A stretch of DNA of 61,121 nucleotides from Streptomyces sclerotialus (lineage in GTDB: Bacteria > Actinomycetota > Actinomycetes > Streptomycetales > Streptomycetaceae), in assembly GCA_000719105.1 (NCBI GenBank), contig JODX01000029.1, positions 1-61,121 of the forward strand. Direction: 5' to 3'. The translations under genes were made by a program, and so were the position numbers. Shown in pieces: positions 42,308-50,468 of the stretch (position 1 is its first letter; each line of letters starts with the position of its first letter). A model generated the notes under the pieces. The model saw nothing but the letters and a program-made list of their open reading frames with translations, had not been told where the DNA came from and did no database searches.

Positions 42308-43735
42308 TCAGCGGCTGGTCGGGGGCGGCGGGGATGTCGCGTCGCTGCCGGTACCGGCGGCCTGCGAGCCGCAGGACGGCGGGGCGCCCTGCGGCGGAGG
42401 CGTCGTGGACGGTGGTGTGGTGGACGGCGGTGTGGAAGTCCAGCCACCGACCCGACCGGGCGCAGCGCCGAATCCGGATCCGTAGCCTGAGCCGCCACTG
42501 GTAGGGCCGCCGCCGACCTGGCTGCTCATGTCATCGACGCCACTGGTCGGCGCAGGCTGCACGGCCTTTTCCAAGCCGGACTTGGCGGAAGCCCCACCCG
42601 GAGCGCCGCCAGAGCCACCGGACTGCCCGCTCTCCTGGCCGGCGCCACCGCTGCCTCCGCCACTCGAACTGGAGGCAATGTCCCCAGGGAACCCTCCGCC
42701 ACCTGGAATCGACTCCGGTCCCTGCGGAGCGGCCCCGGCTCCCGCGCCTGCTCCGGCTGCCGCGCCGCCGGTTCCAGCGGTGGTTGCCATCGCGGCTGCC
42801 TTTCGCCCGGTGCGCTCGGCGTGCTGCTTGGCGAGCTGCGCACCGGCGCCGCCGGCGCGGTGCAGGGTTTCGCCGTCGGAGCCCTCGGCTGCCCAGTGCA
42901 CGAACTTGAAGGTCGCGTAGGGGCACAGCAACACCAAGATCATGATCACAATGCCCGCGAGGACATCGGCGAGCGCGGCCAGACCGTCCTTGGCCTCGGT
43001 TTCGCCCATGGCGGCGATGCCGAGGACGAAGATGATCGTCATCAGGAGCTTGGAGACGACGAGGGTGGCGGTGGCCTCGATCCAGCCCTTGCGCCAGCGA
43101 CGCGCGACCTCCCAGCCTCCGCCGGCTCCGGCGAAGACGGCCAGGGTGACCATGACCAGGATGCCCACCTTGCGGACCATCATGACGCACCAGTAGAGGA
43201 CGGCGCCGATGGCGGCTCCCAGGCCGGCGAAGACGGTGACCAGCCATCCGAGCTCGGTGAGCCCGGGTATCTGGTTGACCTTCACGATGCGGCGAACTGC
43301 GGAGGCGACGTCCATGTTGGCGGCCTTGAACAGGCCGGCGGACAGGGCATCGACGACCTCGATCGCGACGGTGGTCAAGGAGATGGCGACGAAGGCGAAG
43401 ATCACGCCGGACGCGGTGCCGGTGAACGCCTGGGCCAGGGCTTGCCCGTCACGCCTGATCGCGGCGCGCACGAGCTGAGCGCAGAAGGTGGCCACCAGGG
43501 CCACCAGGCCGATGGGCAGGACGGTCTCGTAGTTGTCGCGGAACCAGCCCGCGTTGAGATCGACCCTGGTCGTGCTGTCGACGGCCTTGGACGCGAGGTC
43601 GGCGGCTGCTGCGGCGAGTTCGCCGGCGCTCTTGGCCATCCAGTCGCCGATCGCCTTGCCCGGGTTGGACGCGAAGTCCACGGCTTCGCCGACCGCGCAG
43701 ACCTTGTCCGCGAGGGGGAGGTCACAGAACCCCAT
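42308..43735 (-). CDS. VirB6/TrbL-like polytopic membrane protein
   Basis: This 475-residue protein starts at ATG 43735. Six or more hydrophobic segments lie between residues 70 and 290 (VLPIGLVALVATFCAQLV, VIFAFVAISLTTVAIEVVDA, LGWLVTVFAGLGAAIGAVLY, GILVMVTLAVFAGAGGGW, LVVSKLLMTIIFVLGIAAM, VLAGIVIMILVLLCPYATF). The last 170 residues are Gly/Ser/Pro/Ala-rich and probably disordered. This is the layout of TrbL/VirB6 inner-membrane channel proteins. It lies 21 bp after the VirB8-like gene. Confidence 0.8.
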   Translation of the reverse strand: MGFCDLPLADKVCAVGEAVDFASNPGKAIGDWMAKSAGELAAAAADLASKAVDSTTRVDLNAGWFRDNYETVLPIGLVALVATFCAQLVRAAIRRDGQALAQAFTGTASGVIFAFVAISLTTVAIEVVDALSAGLFKAANMDVASAVRRIVKVNQIPGLTELGWLVTVFAGLGAAIGAVLYWCVMMVRKVGILVMVTLAVFAGAGGGWEVARRWRKGWIEATATLVVSKLLMTIIFVLGIAAMGETEAKDGLAALADVLAGIVIMILVLLCPYATFKFVHWAAEGSDGETLHRAGGAGAQLAKQHAERTGRKAAAMATTAGTGGAAAGAGAGAGAAPQGPESIPGGGGFPGDIASSSSGGGSGGAGQESGQSGGSGGAPGGASAKSGLEKAVQPAPTSGVDDMSSQVGGGPTSGGSGYGSGFGAAPGRVGGWTSTPPSTTPPSTTPPPQGAPPSCGSQAAGTGSDATSPPPPTSR

Positions 43736-43756
43736 GGGGACTCCTTTCGGTCACGG

Positions 43757-44443
43757 TCAGGGCGCGACGTTCGGGGCGATGGCGACGAGCGAGCAGTCGG
43801 CCGAGGGCCGGCACTGCACGGCGAGGGTGATGGAGCGGTCCTCCGCACCGCCGCCGCCCTTGGCCCAGGCGATGGTCTGCTTGCCGGTCACGGTGACGGC
43901 GTAGATGTACGCCTCGGTGATCGCGGAAGGGTCCTCCGCCAGGGCCTGCTGGAAGGCAGTCGGATAGTGAGCCTCGGCGACGGTGGCAGTGGCGTGCTGC
44001 TTCTGGTCGGCCATGCGCGACCACAGAGTCGGATCGGGTATCTGCGCGGAGACCGAGGCCCAGTCGCTGTACTCGCTCTCCTCCGTCATCCACGCCTCCA
44101 TACCGGCGAGCTGTTGCTCACGGTTGGTGTCGCGGGTGTCGTAGGACCAGAGCATCTGGGCTGCGGCCTTGGCGAAGGCGATGGGGTCGGATACCTGCGG
44201 AGGCCGGGGGACCGAAACCCTTTCGGCTTCCGGTTCGGTGGAGGGCGCGTTCGACGTTGACGAGCTGGAGGGTACCGACGGCGTCGGGCCGGCGGACGCG
44301 TCGTGCTGTCCGTGGCGGCCGGTGACGTAGGCGGTGACGCCTGCCAGGGCCAGCAGCGATGCCAGGACCACGGTGATCGCGAGGATGCGGCGGTTGGCTG
44401 ACCAGCCGACGCCGTAGGCCGACAAGGAGAAGCGGTTCTTCAT
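43757..44443 (-). CDS. VirB8-like (TcpC-type) conjugation protein
   Basis: This 228-residue protein starts at ATG 44443, overlapping the pilin-like gene stop (ATGA). One membrane helix lies at residues about 19-41 (ILAITVVLASLLALAGVTA), then a Ser/Pro linker, then a soluble NTF2-like domain (PIAFAKAAAQMLWSYDTRD, WASVSAQIPDPTLWSRMADQ, AYIYAVTVTGKQTIAW, LAVQCRPSADCSLVAIAP). Periplasm-facing bitopic proteins of this form are the VirB8 scaffold of the channel. Confidence 0.7.
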   Translation of the reverse strand: MKNRFSLSAYGVGWSANRRILAITVVLASLLALAGVTAYVTGRHGQHDASAGPTPSVPSSSSTSNAPSTEPEAERVSVPRPPQVSDPIAFAKAAAQMLWSYDTRDTNREQQLAGMEAWMTEESEYSDWASVSAQIPDPTLWSRMADQKQHATATVAEAHYPTAFQQALAEDPSAITEAYIYAVTVTGKQTIAWAKGGGGAEDRSITLAVQCRPSADCSLVAIAPNVAP

Positions 44444-44751
44444 CAGTGAACCTGCGACCCCAGGCTGCTGAAGAAGGCCACGATGCCGTTCGCGGCGCCG
44501 AGGCCGAGGGCGGCACCCGCGGCCACGGTCGCGCCCTTCTTGCCGTTCGCCTCGGCTTGGTGGCCACCGGTGTGGTGACCCCAGGCCCACACCGCCAGAC
44601 TGACGGCGAGGGCGCCGACCACGGCGATGATGCCGAACAGGTTGATCGAGCTGACGACGTTCTTGAGGACGGACAGCCCGGGAAGGCCACCTCCCTGAGG
44701 AGTGATTCCGGGGTCGAAGGCGAGATGGAGCCGGTCGGCGAGAGGTGTCAT
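44443..44751 (-). CDS. VirB2/DUF6112-like small membrane protein
   Basis: This 102-residue protein starts at ATG 44751. Two hydrophobic helices (residues about 37-56, INLFGIIAVVGALAVSLAVW; about 74-95, GATVAAGAALGLGAANGIVA) surround a short basic loop (HHTGGHQAEANGKKG). This is the form of VirB2/TrbC pilins and of the DUF6112 proteins that occupy this slot in actinobacterial conjugation operons. No cleavable signal peptide is obvious. Confidence 0.7.
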   Translation of the reverse strand: MTPLADRLHLAFDPGITPQGGGLPGLSVLKNVVSSINLFGIIAVVGALAVSLAVWAWGHHTGGHQAEANGKKGATVAAGAALGLGAANGIVAFFSSLGSQVH

Positions 44752-44832
44752 GGGTGGGGCAAGGCTCCTTGCGTACGCAGGCCGGAGGGTCGAAGTGGGA
44801 AGTGGAAGGGAAGGGCCGGGCGGAGGCCGATG

Positions 44833-45954
44833 TCACAGGACGCGGCGCACGGCGAGAACGTCCCAGTTCCTGAGCGGCGTGATGCGCACGGGCTTGCCCG
44901 TGCGCGGGGCCTCGATGACGAGCCCTTCGCCCACGTACATGCCGACGTGCTCGGGGCGCGCTGCGGTGCCGCGGCTGAAGATCAGGTCACCGGGCTTCAT
45001 GGCCTTTACTGAGACGGCCCTGCCTTCGTCGACCTGCGTGTACGTGGTGCGGGTGAGCTGGATACCGGCCTTGGCGTACGCCTGCTGCATCAGCGAGCTG
45101 CAGTCGCAGCGGCCCATCGGATCGGGTCCGTGCGGCGCGGTACAGGTGCCGCCCCACTGGTACATCGTGCCGAGCTGGTGCATCGCCCAGACGATCGCCT
45201 TGCGGGCGCGTGAGTCGGCGTCCTCGGGGATCTTGTAACCCTGGGGGATGGCGCCCTCGGGGATCACCCCGAAGGACGAGCCGTCCTCCGTGGCGCAGTC
45301 GGACACCGACGTGGGCTCGTCGGTCTCTTGGCCGACACCGTCATCGGAGGCGGGGAAGGTGCCGGCGATGGCCTTCTGCAGTGCGGTCGCCAGCGCCTCC
45401 CACTGGGCGTAGGCGTCCGCGTAGCCGGACATCTGCACAGCTTGGGCTGCCTGTGTCACGGTCATCTGCTGCCAGCCGTTCACCTGCACCAGCGCCGCGT
45501 AAAACCTCTCGGACGCGTAGACGGGGTCGCGGATCTGCTCGGGCGTCCCCCAGCCCTGGCTCGGTCGTTGCTGGAACAGGCCGAGGGAGTCGCGGTCCCC
45601 GTAGGAGAGGTTGCGCAGGCGGGATTCCTGCATGGCGGTGGCGAGGGCGACGATCTGACCGTGCTTGGGCACGTGAAGGCTGATGCCGGTGGCGACGATG
45701 GTTCGTGCGTTCGGGATCTGCTCACCGGGCAGGTCCAGGCCCTCGATGTCGATGCCGATGGCGGAGGCGTCCGCGCCGTCGAGGATCTTGGTGACCTGTT
45801 CCGTGACTTTGTCGGTGTCCAGGTCGGGCAGGCACTGAAGGGACGCGTTGCTCTGGGCGGCGGCTTCGCTCGACGTGGCCATCATCATGGCCGCGCCGCC
45901 GAGGAGGATGGGGGAGAGGAAGACGACGCCGATGCCGGCGGCGAGCGTCTTCAA
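44833..45954 (-). CDS. NlpC/P60 peptidoglycan hydrolase with lytic-transglycosylase-like domain
   Basis: About 373 residues from TTG 45954 (chosen for the GAGGGAG upstream and the membrane signal that follows). A signal anchor (residues about 8-28, GIGVVFLSPILLGGAAMMMA) leads to a lysozyme-like domain (IVALATAMQESRLRNLSYGD, SLGLFQQRPSQGWG) and a C-terminal NlpC/P60 domain with catalytic Cys in RCDCSSLMQQAYAKAG and His in RPEHVGMYVGEGLVIEAP. It opens the cell wall for channel assembly (VirB1/CwlT-like). It heads the leftward secretion operon. Confidence 0.82.
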   Translation of the reverse strand: MKTLAAGIGVVFLSPILLGGAAMMMATSSEAAAQSNASLQCLPDLDTDKVTEQVTKILDGADASAIGIDIEGLDLPGEQIPNARTIVATGISLHVPKHGQIVALATAMQESRLRNLSYGDRDSLGLFQQRPSQGWGTPEQIRDPVYASERFYAALVQVNGWQQMTVTQAAQAVQMSGYADAYAQWEALATALQKAIAGTFPASDDGVGQETDEPTSVSDCATEDGSSFGVIPEGAIPQGYKIPEDADSRARKAIVWAMHQLGTMYQWGGTCTAPHGPDPMGRCDCSSLMQQAYAKAGIQLTRTTYTQVDEGRAVSVKAMKPGDLIFSRGTAARPEHVGMYVGEGLVIEAPRTGKPVRITPLRNWDVLAVRRVL

Positions 45955-46235
45955 CCTGTGCGGCTCCCTCGCAGCGCAGTAGGCGTGGGCAGGGGCGGGC
46001 AACGAGACATCATGAAGGCTCCCTTCGGAGTGGGTGTTCGGTGTGCCGGGCACGCGTGAGGACGGGGGAAGGCGTGACGGCCGGGATGGGTGATCAGGAG
46101 ACGCTGGCCCTGTGGGCGAGTGGAGGCTCGGTCCGTGGGCCAAGGTAGCCAGGTGTGCCGGGCAGGGGAATCTCCGCATGGCGTGGTGGGAAGGTGCCAG
46201 CGGCGGTGTGCGCCGGGCGGTTCAGAAACAGTAGG

Positions 46236-46337
46236 CCCAGAACTGCGGTTGACCAAAAAGACGCTGTGAGGGGTCGGAATCCGGACCCCTTGCAGCCGCT
46301 TCTTGGTGAGCGGCCTATTCACTCCTACAGTTCTGGG
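46236..46337 (+). ncRNA. Structured element between divergent operons (three-stem junction)
   Basis: A closing stem is formed by CCCAGAACTG (46236-46245) and CAGTTCTGGG (46328-46337), ten perfect pairs. Inside are two perfect hairpins: AGGGGTC with GACCCCT around GGAATCCG, and GCCGCT with AGCGGC around TCTTGGTG. The geometry resembles a cloverleaf but does not fit a tRNA. It lies in the 503-bp gap between the divergent hydrolase and methyltransferase genes. It could be a regulatory RNA, a leader structure, or a DNA-level site such as an origin of transfer. The rest of the gap (45955-46457) shows no gene. Confidence 0.45.
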
Positions 46338-46457
46338 ACGCCCCTTGCCCCCGTTCCGTGGATTCCCCAGGCTTCTGCATGCCTGCTTTCCAGCCTGCCC
46401 GAATCTTCCGGAGCGAGAAGGCGCCGCAAATTCCCACGCCCGAATCGGAATACCTCT

Positions 46458-47213
46458 TTGCCTTTTTCCCTTCATCAGGGCGACGCCCTCAGCGTGCTGT
46501 GCACGCTGCCGGACGACTGCGTCGACTCCGTGATCACCGATCCGCCGTACAACTCGGGCGGCAGAACCGCCAAGGAGCGCACGTCCCGCTCGGCGAAGCA
46601 GAAGTACACCTCCGCCGACGCCCAGCACACCCTGCCGGACTTCACCGGCGAGAACATGGATCAGAGGTCGTACGGGTTCTGGCTGACCCAGATCATGACC
46701 GAGGCCCACCGGCTGACGAAGACCGGCGGGACCGCCCTGCTGTTCACCGACTGGCGTCAGCTACCCGTCACCACGGACGCGATCCAGGCCGCGGGATGGC
46801 TGTGGCGAGGGGTGCTGGCCTGGCACAAGCCGCAGGCCAGGCCGCAGAAGGGCCGCTTCACCCAGAACTGCGAATTCATCGTCTGGGCGTCGAAGGGTCC
46901 GATCGACGGCTCCCGTAACCCGGTCTATCTGCCCGGCCTGTACTCCGCCTCCCAGCCGTCGGGTTCGAAGCGGCAGCACATCACGCAGAAGCCGGTCGAG
47001 GTGATGCGCGAACTGGTCCGGATCAGCCCCGAGGGAGGCACGGTGCTCGACTTCTGCGCCGGCTCCGGCTCCACAGGCGTCGCTGCCCTGCTGGAGGGGC
47101 GCGACTTCATCGGCGTGGAGAAGACCGAGCACTACGCCGGCATCGCGGCCGACCGACTGGCCGAGACCGTCCGTCAGACCCTGACCCAGGACGACGTCGT
47201 CCTGACCGTCTGA
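46458..47213 (+). CDS. DNA methyltransferase (beta class, N6-adenine or N4-cytosine)
   Basis: This protein has 251 residues from TTG 46458 (LPFSLHQGDALSVLCTL); the longer frame to 46155 runs through the structured element and is not coding. Motif IV is VITDPPYNSGG (about residue 25), and motif I comes later as TVLDFCAGSGSTGVAAL (about residue 195), the order of beta-class enzymes. It also has HRLTKTGGTALLFTDWRQL and AGWLWRGVLAWHKPQARPQ. No partner restriction enzyme is adjacent, so it is probably an orphan methylase protecting the element. It heads the rightward accessory operon. Confidence 0.82.
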   Translation: MPFSLHQGDALSVLCTLPDDCVDSVITDPPYNSGGRTAKERTSRSAKQKYTSADAQHTLPDFTGENMDQRSYGFWLTQIMTEAHRLTKTGGTALLFTDWRQLPVTTDAIQAAGWLWRGVLAWHKPQARPQKGRFTQNCEFIVWASKGPIDGSRNPVYLPGLYSASQPSGSKRQHITQKPVEVMRELVRISPEGGTVLDFCAGSGSTGVAALLEGRDFIGVEKTEHYAGIAADRLAETVRQTLTQDDVVLTV

Positions 47214-47303
47214 CACCACCGCCCAGCCGCCCACCAGCCCCCGTGTCGGCGCCTTGGTGCGGCATCCCCTGACAGCCGCGGCTCAAGGAGGCCCTGCCCA
47301 GTC

Positions 47304-47966
47304 ATGTCCGAACCCGCAGTACCGCCAGACGAGGGCGAGCTGGAACCCGTTCGTATCCCCGATCTCCACCTCGAAGAGATCGAGGCCAGCGTCCGGAAGC
47401 TGATGGAGCAGTCCGCTCAGCAAGCCCAACAGCTCGACCACCTCGCTGCCGCCCCCACACCGCCCACGGGCGCCTCTCCATTCGCCGCCTTCGGCATGCC
47501 GGGCCTCGGCGCACCACACCCGGCGGCGCCGCCGGAGCCTCGGCCGATCCTCGAGCTTGAAGGCGAGGAGTACGAGGACGAACTGGACGCCCTGTCGGAC
47601 TGGGTGGACGACTTCCTGCTGGCCGTATACGGGGCCGAGGTCACCACGGCCGCCCCGTGGTGCCTGCGGTGGCAGGAGCACAGCGACGTCGTGGCCTGGC
47701 TGCACGCGCTGTGGCTCGCCTACCAGCAGCACAAGGACCCCGAGGCCGGTCTCAGTGGTCTGCTCGTGTGGCACCGGGACTTCCTCACCCACACCATGGC
47801 CGCCGTCAGAGGGCCGGGCGGTCCCTTGTCGGCGTGCATGACCTCACCGGACCGGCCCGCGCACCGCCTTCTGCCCGGCCCGCCGCCCTCAACCCGCACG
47901 GAGAAGGCGAACGCGTCGGATGCGGGCGTGTCGGATGCCGGCGTGTCGGGCGAGTCGACGTCATGA
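47304..47966 (+). CDS. DUF4913-domain protein
   Basis: This 220-residue protein starts at ATG 47304 after AAGGAGG. The N-terminus is a short coiled region (LHLEEIEASVRKLMEQSAQQ) and a Pro-rich linker. Residues about 95-170 form DUF4913 (LSDWVDDFLLAVYGAEVTT, APWCLRWQEHSDVVAWLHAL, WLAYQQHKDPEAGLSGLLVW). DUF4913 proteins recur in Streptomyces conjugative elements, with unknown function. The stop overlaps the next start (ATGA). Confidence 0.75.
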   Translation: MSEPAVPPDEGELEPVRIPDLHLEEIEASVRKLMEQSAQQAQQLDHLAAAPTPPTGASPFAAFGMPGLGAPHPAAPPEPRPILELEGEEYEDELDALSDWVDDFLLAVYGAEVTTAAPWCLRWQEHSDVVAWLHALWLAYQQHKDPEAGLSGLLVWHRDFLTHTMAAVRGPGGPLSACMTSPDRPAHRLLPGPPPSTRTEKANASDAGVSDAGVSGESTS

Positions 47967-48445
47967 GCGGCGGGCAGCAGCCGACTTTCGGCCTCAGCCT
48001 CGACCCGCGTGCCCTGACCGACCTGGTCCAAGCCCCGAGCGACATCCGCGACCTCACCCTTGCCTACCTGCAAGAAGTCGTGAACGCTGAGCGGTTCGGG
48101 ACCAGACTGACCGGTGACCTGGAGGGCTACCGGAAGCTGTTCGTGGACTCCCGCAAGGAGTGGCGCGTCATCTACGGCATTCGCCCGGCACCCGAGACGT
48201 CCGCGCACCGACGGGAGATCCACGTTGTCGCGGTACGTCCTCGTGCCGACAACGACGTCTACGACACCGTCGGCAAGCGCCTGGGCATGAACCGCCGACC
48301 GCTCAGCGCCCGGACTCACGCGGCCCGCTCTCGCTCGCCCCAGCTCCCCTCTCGCGGTCCCATTCCGAAGCCGGGACCTCTGCCCTCGACCGTGCCCGGC
48401 CTTCCCCGCCCCGCTCGAATGCCCGCGCACCATCAGGCCCGCTGA
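47963..48445 (+). CDS. RelE/ParE-like protein with Pro-rich tail
   Basis: This 160-residue protein starts at ATG 47963, overlapping the DUF4913 stop. The first 110 residues resemble the RelE/ParE toxin fold: LVQAPSDIRDLTLAYLQEV, RLTGDLEGYRKLFVDSRKEW, RVIYGIRPAP, EIHVVAVRPRADNDVYDTVG. The 50-residue Pro/Arg tail is unusual for toxins. No typical antitoxin gene is adjacent; the upstream DUF4913 protein is the only coupled partner. It may be an active toxin, or a domesticated version. Confidence 0.6.
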   Translation: MSGGQQPTFGLSLDPRALTDLVQAPSDIRDLTLAYLQEVVNAERFGTRLTGDLEGYRKLFVDSRKEWRVIYGIRPAPETSAHRREIHVVAVRPRADNDVYDTVGKRLGMNRRPLSARTHAARSRSPQLPSRGPIPKPGPLPSTVPGLPRPARMPAHHQAR

Positions 48446-48489
48446 CCCAAGGAAAACGCCTGCCCACGCCCCCCGAAGCCACGCCGGAA

Positions 48490-49167
48490 ATGTCCCGGCG
48501 ATCGGTCTCCTCACTGGACCACCGCATCGAGGCCGCGACCGGCCATGACGTCGACACGCTCTGGGCCCGCCGCGATGCTGGCGCCCTGGACGAGCAGCAC
48601 ACGCACCTGGTGGACCTGCACCGCGAGGTGGCCCAGGCCGTCACCGGTGTGACGTTCTACCGCACCCTGCTGCACCGCCTCTCGAGCGGCGAATTCCCTG
48701 TCGACGGCGCCCTCTGCGAGCGGATCGACCGCACGGTGGACCAGTTGGAGGAGGCTGCCGGACAGCGTGACGCTGCCGAGCGACGGGTGATCGCCGCCCT
48801 GCAGCCGATCGAAGCCGCCGCCCGCAGCGCCACCCCCGACGGTCGTGAACCGATCCCGGCTGCCGACCAAGCAGCACTGCTGGCCATCGCAGGCGGCGCC
48901 AAGCTCCACCAGCATCTGCTCACCAATCGGCTGTCCGTCGTCACCGCCTCCGGCACCCGCATCCCATACGACCAGCTACAGCACCTCGAAGCCTCCGGGT
49001 TCGTCACCCGGGACACCGGCCATCCTGTGCACGCGGGACAACCGGTCGCCCTCACCGAAGCCGGTCGTGCCGCCCTGGCCCGCAACCGCACGCGCAGCAC
49101 GGCAACGACACCGGCCGCGCCCCGGCCCGGCAACTGGCCGGCGGCCACACGCAGCAGCCGCCACTGA
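48490..49167 (+). CDS. Helical protein with winged-helix-like C-terminus
   Basis: This 225-residue protein starts at ATG 48490. A long helical part (EQHTHLVDLHREVAQAVTG, RIDRTVDQLEEAAGQRDAAE, RRVIAALQPIEAAARS) resembles the proteins at 50.5-51.8 kb. The C-terminal part (IPYDQLQHLEASGFVTRDT, PVHAGQPVALTEAGRAALA) looks like the wing of a winged-helix domain. The function is unknown. Confidence 0.55.
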   Translation: MSRRSVSSLDHRIEAATGHDVDTLWARRDAGALDEQHTHLVDLHREVAQAVTGVTFYRTLLHRLSSGEFPVDGALCERIDRTVDQLEEAAGQRDAAERRVIAALQPIEAAARSATPDGREPIPAADQAALLAIAGGAKLHQHLLTNRLSVVTASGTRIPYDQLQHLEASGFVTRDTGHPVHAGQPVALTEAGRAALARNRTRSTATTPAAPRPGNWPAATRSSRH

Positions 49168-49196
49168 TCTCCGCCCGGCCCACCGAAAGCGCGCCT

Positions 49197-49910
49197 ATGC
49201 ACTCATCCGAACTCGATCTCCGGCTGGACGGCTTCCAAGCCGCCGACGAGCAGACCAGGGAAGCCTTCCGGCACGCGATCGAGATCGAACAGACCGAGCT
49301 CACTCCGCTGGCCGAACATCACGCCCCCGACGGCGGCAGCTACTACGTCCTCCACAACGCCGCCGCCACTTGGGGCATCCCCGGCGAGCCGCAGCTCGTC
49401 GCCCTGCACCTGCAACGCGACCTTCCGACGAAGACGTTCCGCTTCGAGCACGCGACCCTGCCGCTACCGGCGATGGCACAGGCCTGGCTCGTCCACCGCG
49501 GCTGCCCGCCCGAGAAGATCAGCCTGACGCCCGGTGCGGGAACCTCCCCAGCGGACGAGGTGACCCGTGCGCTGGAAGCGCGGCTCAGCGCTGACGGCAA
49601 TCACTTCGCCCTCCTGCACAGTTACACCGACGACGACCCCGACAATTCCGCGACCGTCGTGGTGCTGCGCTCCTTGGGCGAGCGCAGTCCCTTTCCGTTT
49701 CGCGTCCTTCACGAGGACGTGGACATCGCCTCCTGGACCCACACCTTGCGCGAGGGCGGCTTCGCCACGTACGCAGAAGCACTCCAGTGGTGCGAGGACG
49801 CCCTCAGCGGCGAGGCACCTCCTCTGCCGCCGGTTCAGCCTCGGTCCGCCCCACGACCCGGTAATTCCCTCCCGTCGCCGGCACAACGCGCTGCAGGCCG
49901 CAGTCGCTGA
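49197..49910 (+). CDS. Hypothetical protein of the element
   Basis: This 237-residue protein starts at ATG 49197. It has two half-similar parts: a first with YYVLHNAAATWGIPGEPQL and FRFEHATLPLPAMAQAWLV, a second with FALLHSYTDDDPDNSATVV and FRVLHEDVDIASWTHTLREG. Low-complexity Pro/Arg sequence ends it. The function is unknown; third positions are GC-rich throughout. Confidence 0.55.
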   Translation: MHSSELDLRLDGFQAADEQTREAFRHAIEIEQTELTPLAEHHAPDGGSYYVLHNAAATWGIPGEPQLVALHLQRDLPTKTFRFEHATLPLPAMAQAWLVHRGCPPEKISLTPGAGTSPADEVTRALEARLSADGNHFALLHSYTDDDPDNSATVVVLRSLGERSPFPFRVLHEDVDIASWTHTLREGGFATYAEALQWCEDALSGEAPPLPPVQPRSAPRPGNSLPSPAQRAAGRSR

Positions 49911-49947
49911 TATCACGCGCGAGGCGCCGGAAATATAGACGACGTTC

Positions 49948-49966
49948 GCCGGTTAGCCAAACCGGC
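49948..49966 (+). promoter_or_regulatory. Palindromic operator candidate, second copy
   Basis: GCCGGTT (49948-49954), AGCCA, AACCGGC (49960-49966). On the minus strand it reads as the 33219 palindrome with one spacer change. It lies about 92 bp before the SH3-domain gene, in that gene's promoter region. Confidence 0.5.
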
Positions 49967-50057
49967 AATTCCAAGGACTCTAGTAGCGGACGACGGGGCG
50001 AACGCCCGGTTCGCTTCCCTTCTGCATCCCCTTTTCCCGTACGGAGGTCACTTCCGC

Positions 50058-50411
50058 ATGCGCTCATCCCGAATAGCGATTCCCGCCGCAATGCTCGGAG
50101 CGCTGGCTCTGCCGTTGCTGTCGGCTCCCACCGCCAACGCAGCAACGGCTGCGACTGCCGCAACAACCACCAGCGCCAGCAGCTGCCACAACCTCCCGCC
50201 ACTCCCGTACGAGGTCCACGCGGAAGCCGTGACCATCCGCTCAAAGGCGTCGGCGAAGTCGACCAGCCTCGGCATTCTCTACCGCAGCCACAAGTTCACG
50301 GTGCACAAGACGAGCGGCAACTGGCTCTACACCACGGACAAGACGACCGGCGTAAAGGGCTGGGTCTCCGGCACCTACGTCTATCGCGACGTCCGCATGT
50401 GCCTGAGCTGA
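50058..50411 (+). CDS. Secreted SH3-domain protein
   Basis: This 117-residue protein starts at ATG 50058 after ACGGAGG. A signal peptide (residues 1-28: basic start RSSRIA, hydrophobic MLGALALPLLSAP, cleavage after ANA) precedes a bacterial SH3 domain (EAVTIRSKASAKSTSLGILY, SHKFTVHKTSGNWLYTT, GWVSGTYVYRD). Two Cys residues (C43, C115) may form a disulfide. Such domains bind peptidoglycan or act as secreted inhibitors. It is the only clearly secreted protein of the rightward operon and follows the second palindrome, so it may be regulated separately. Confidence 0.75.
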   Translation: MRSSRIAIPAAMLGALALPLLSAPTANAATAATAATTTSASSCHNLPPLPYEVHAEAVTIRSKASAKSTSLGILYRSHKFTVHKTSGNWLYTTDKTTGVKGWVSGTYVYRDVRMCLS

Positions 50412-50468
50412 CCCAGATTCGTCCTCCGCCTGCCGATGCCCCGTGTGCCCACCAGAAAGGAAAGCCCT

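Noticed and set aside
46155..46457. Upstream extension of the methyltransferase
   Set aside because: No coding character and overlap with the three-stem element; the TTG at 46458 leads directly into the conserved start of the enzyme.
45951..46709. Reverse frame across the hydrolase/methyltransferase gap
   Set aside because: Runs through the structured element and antisense to the methyltransferase; no family-like sequence. Its GVRIPTPH-type stretch hinted at a tRNA T-arm, but stem and loop lengths do not fit a tRNA.
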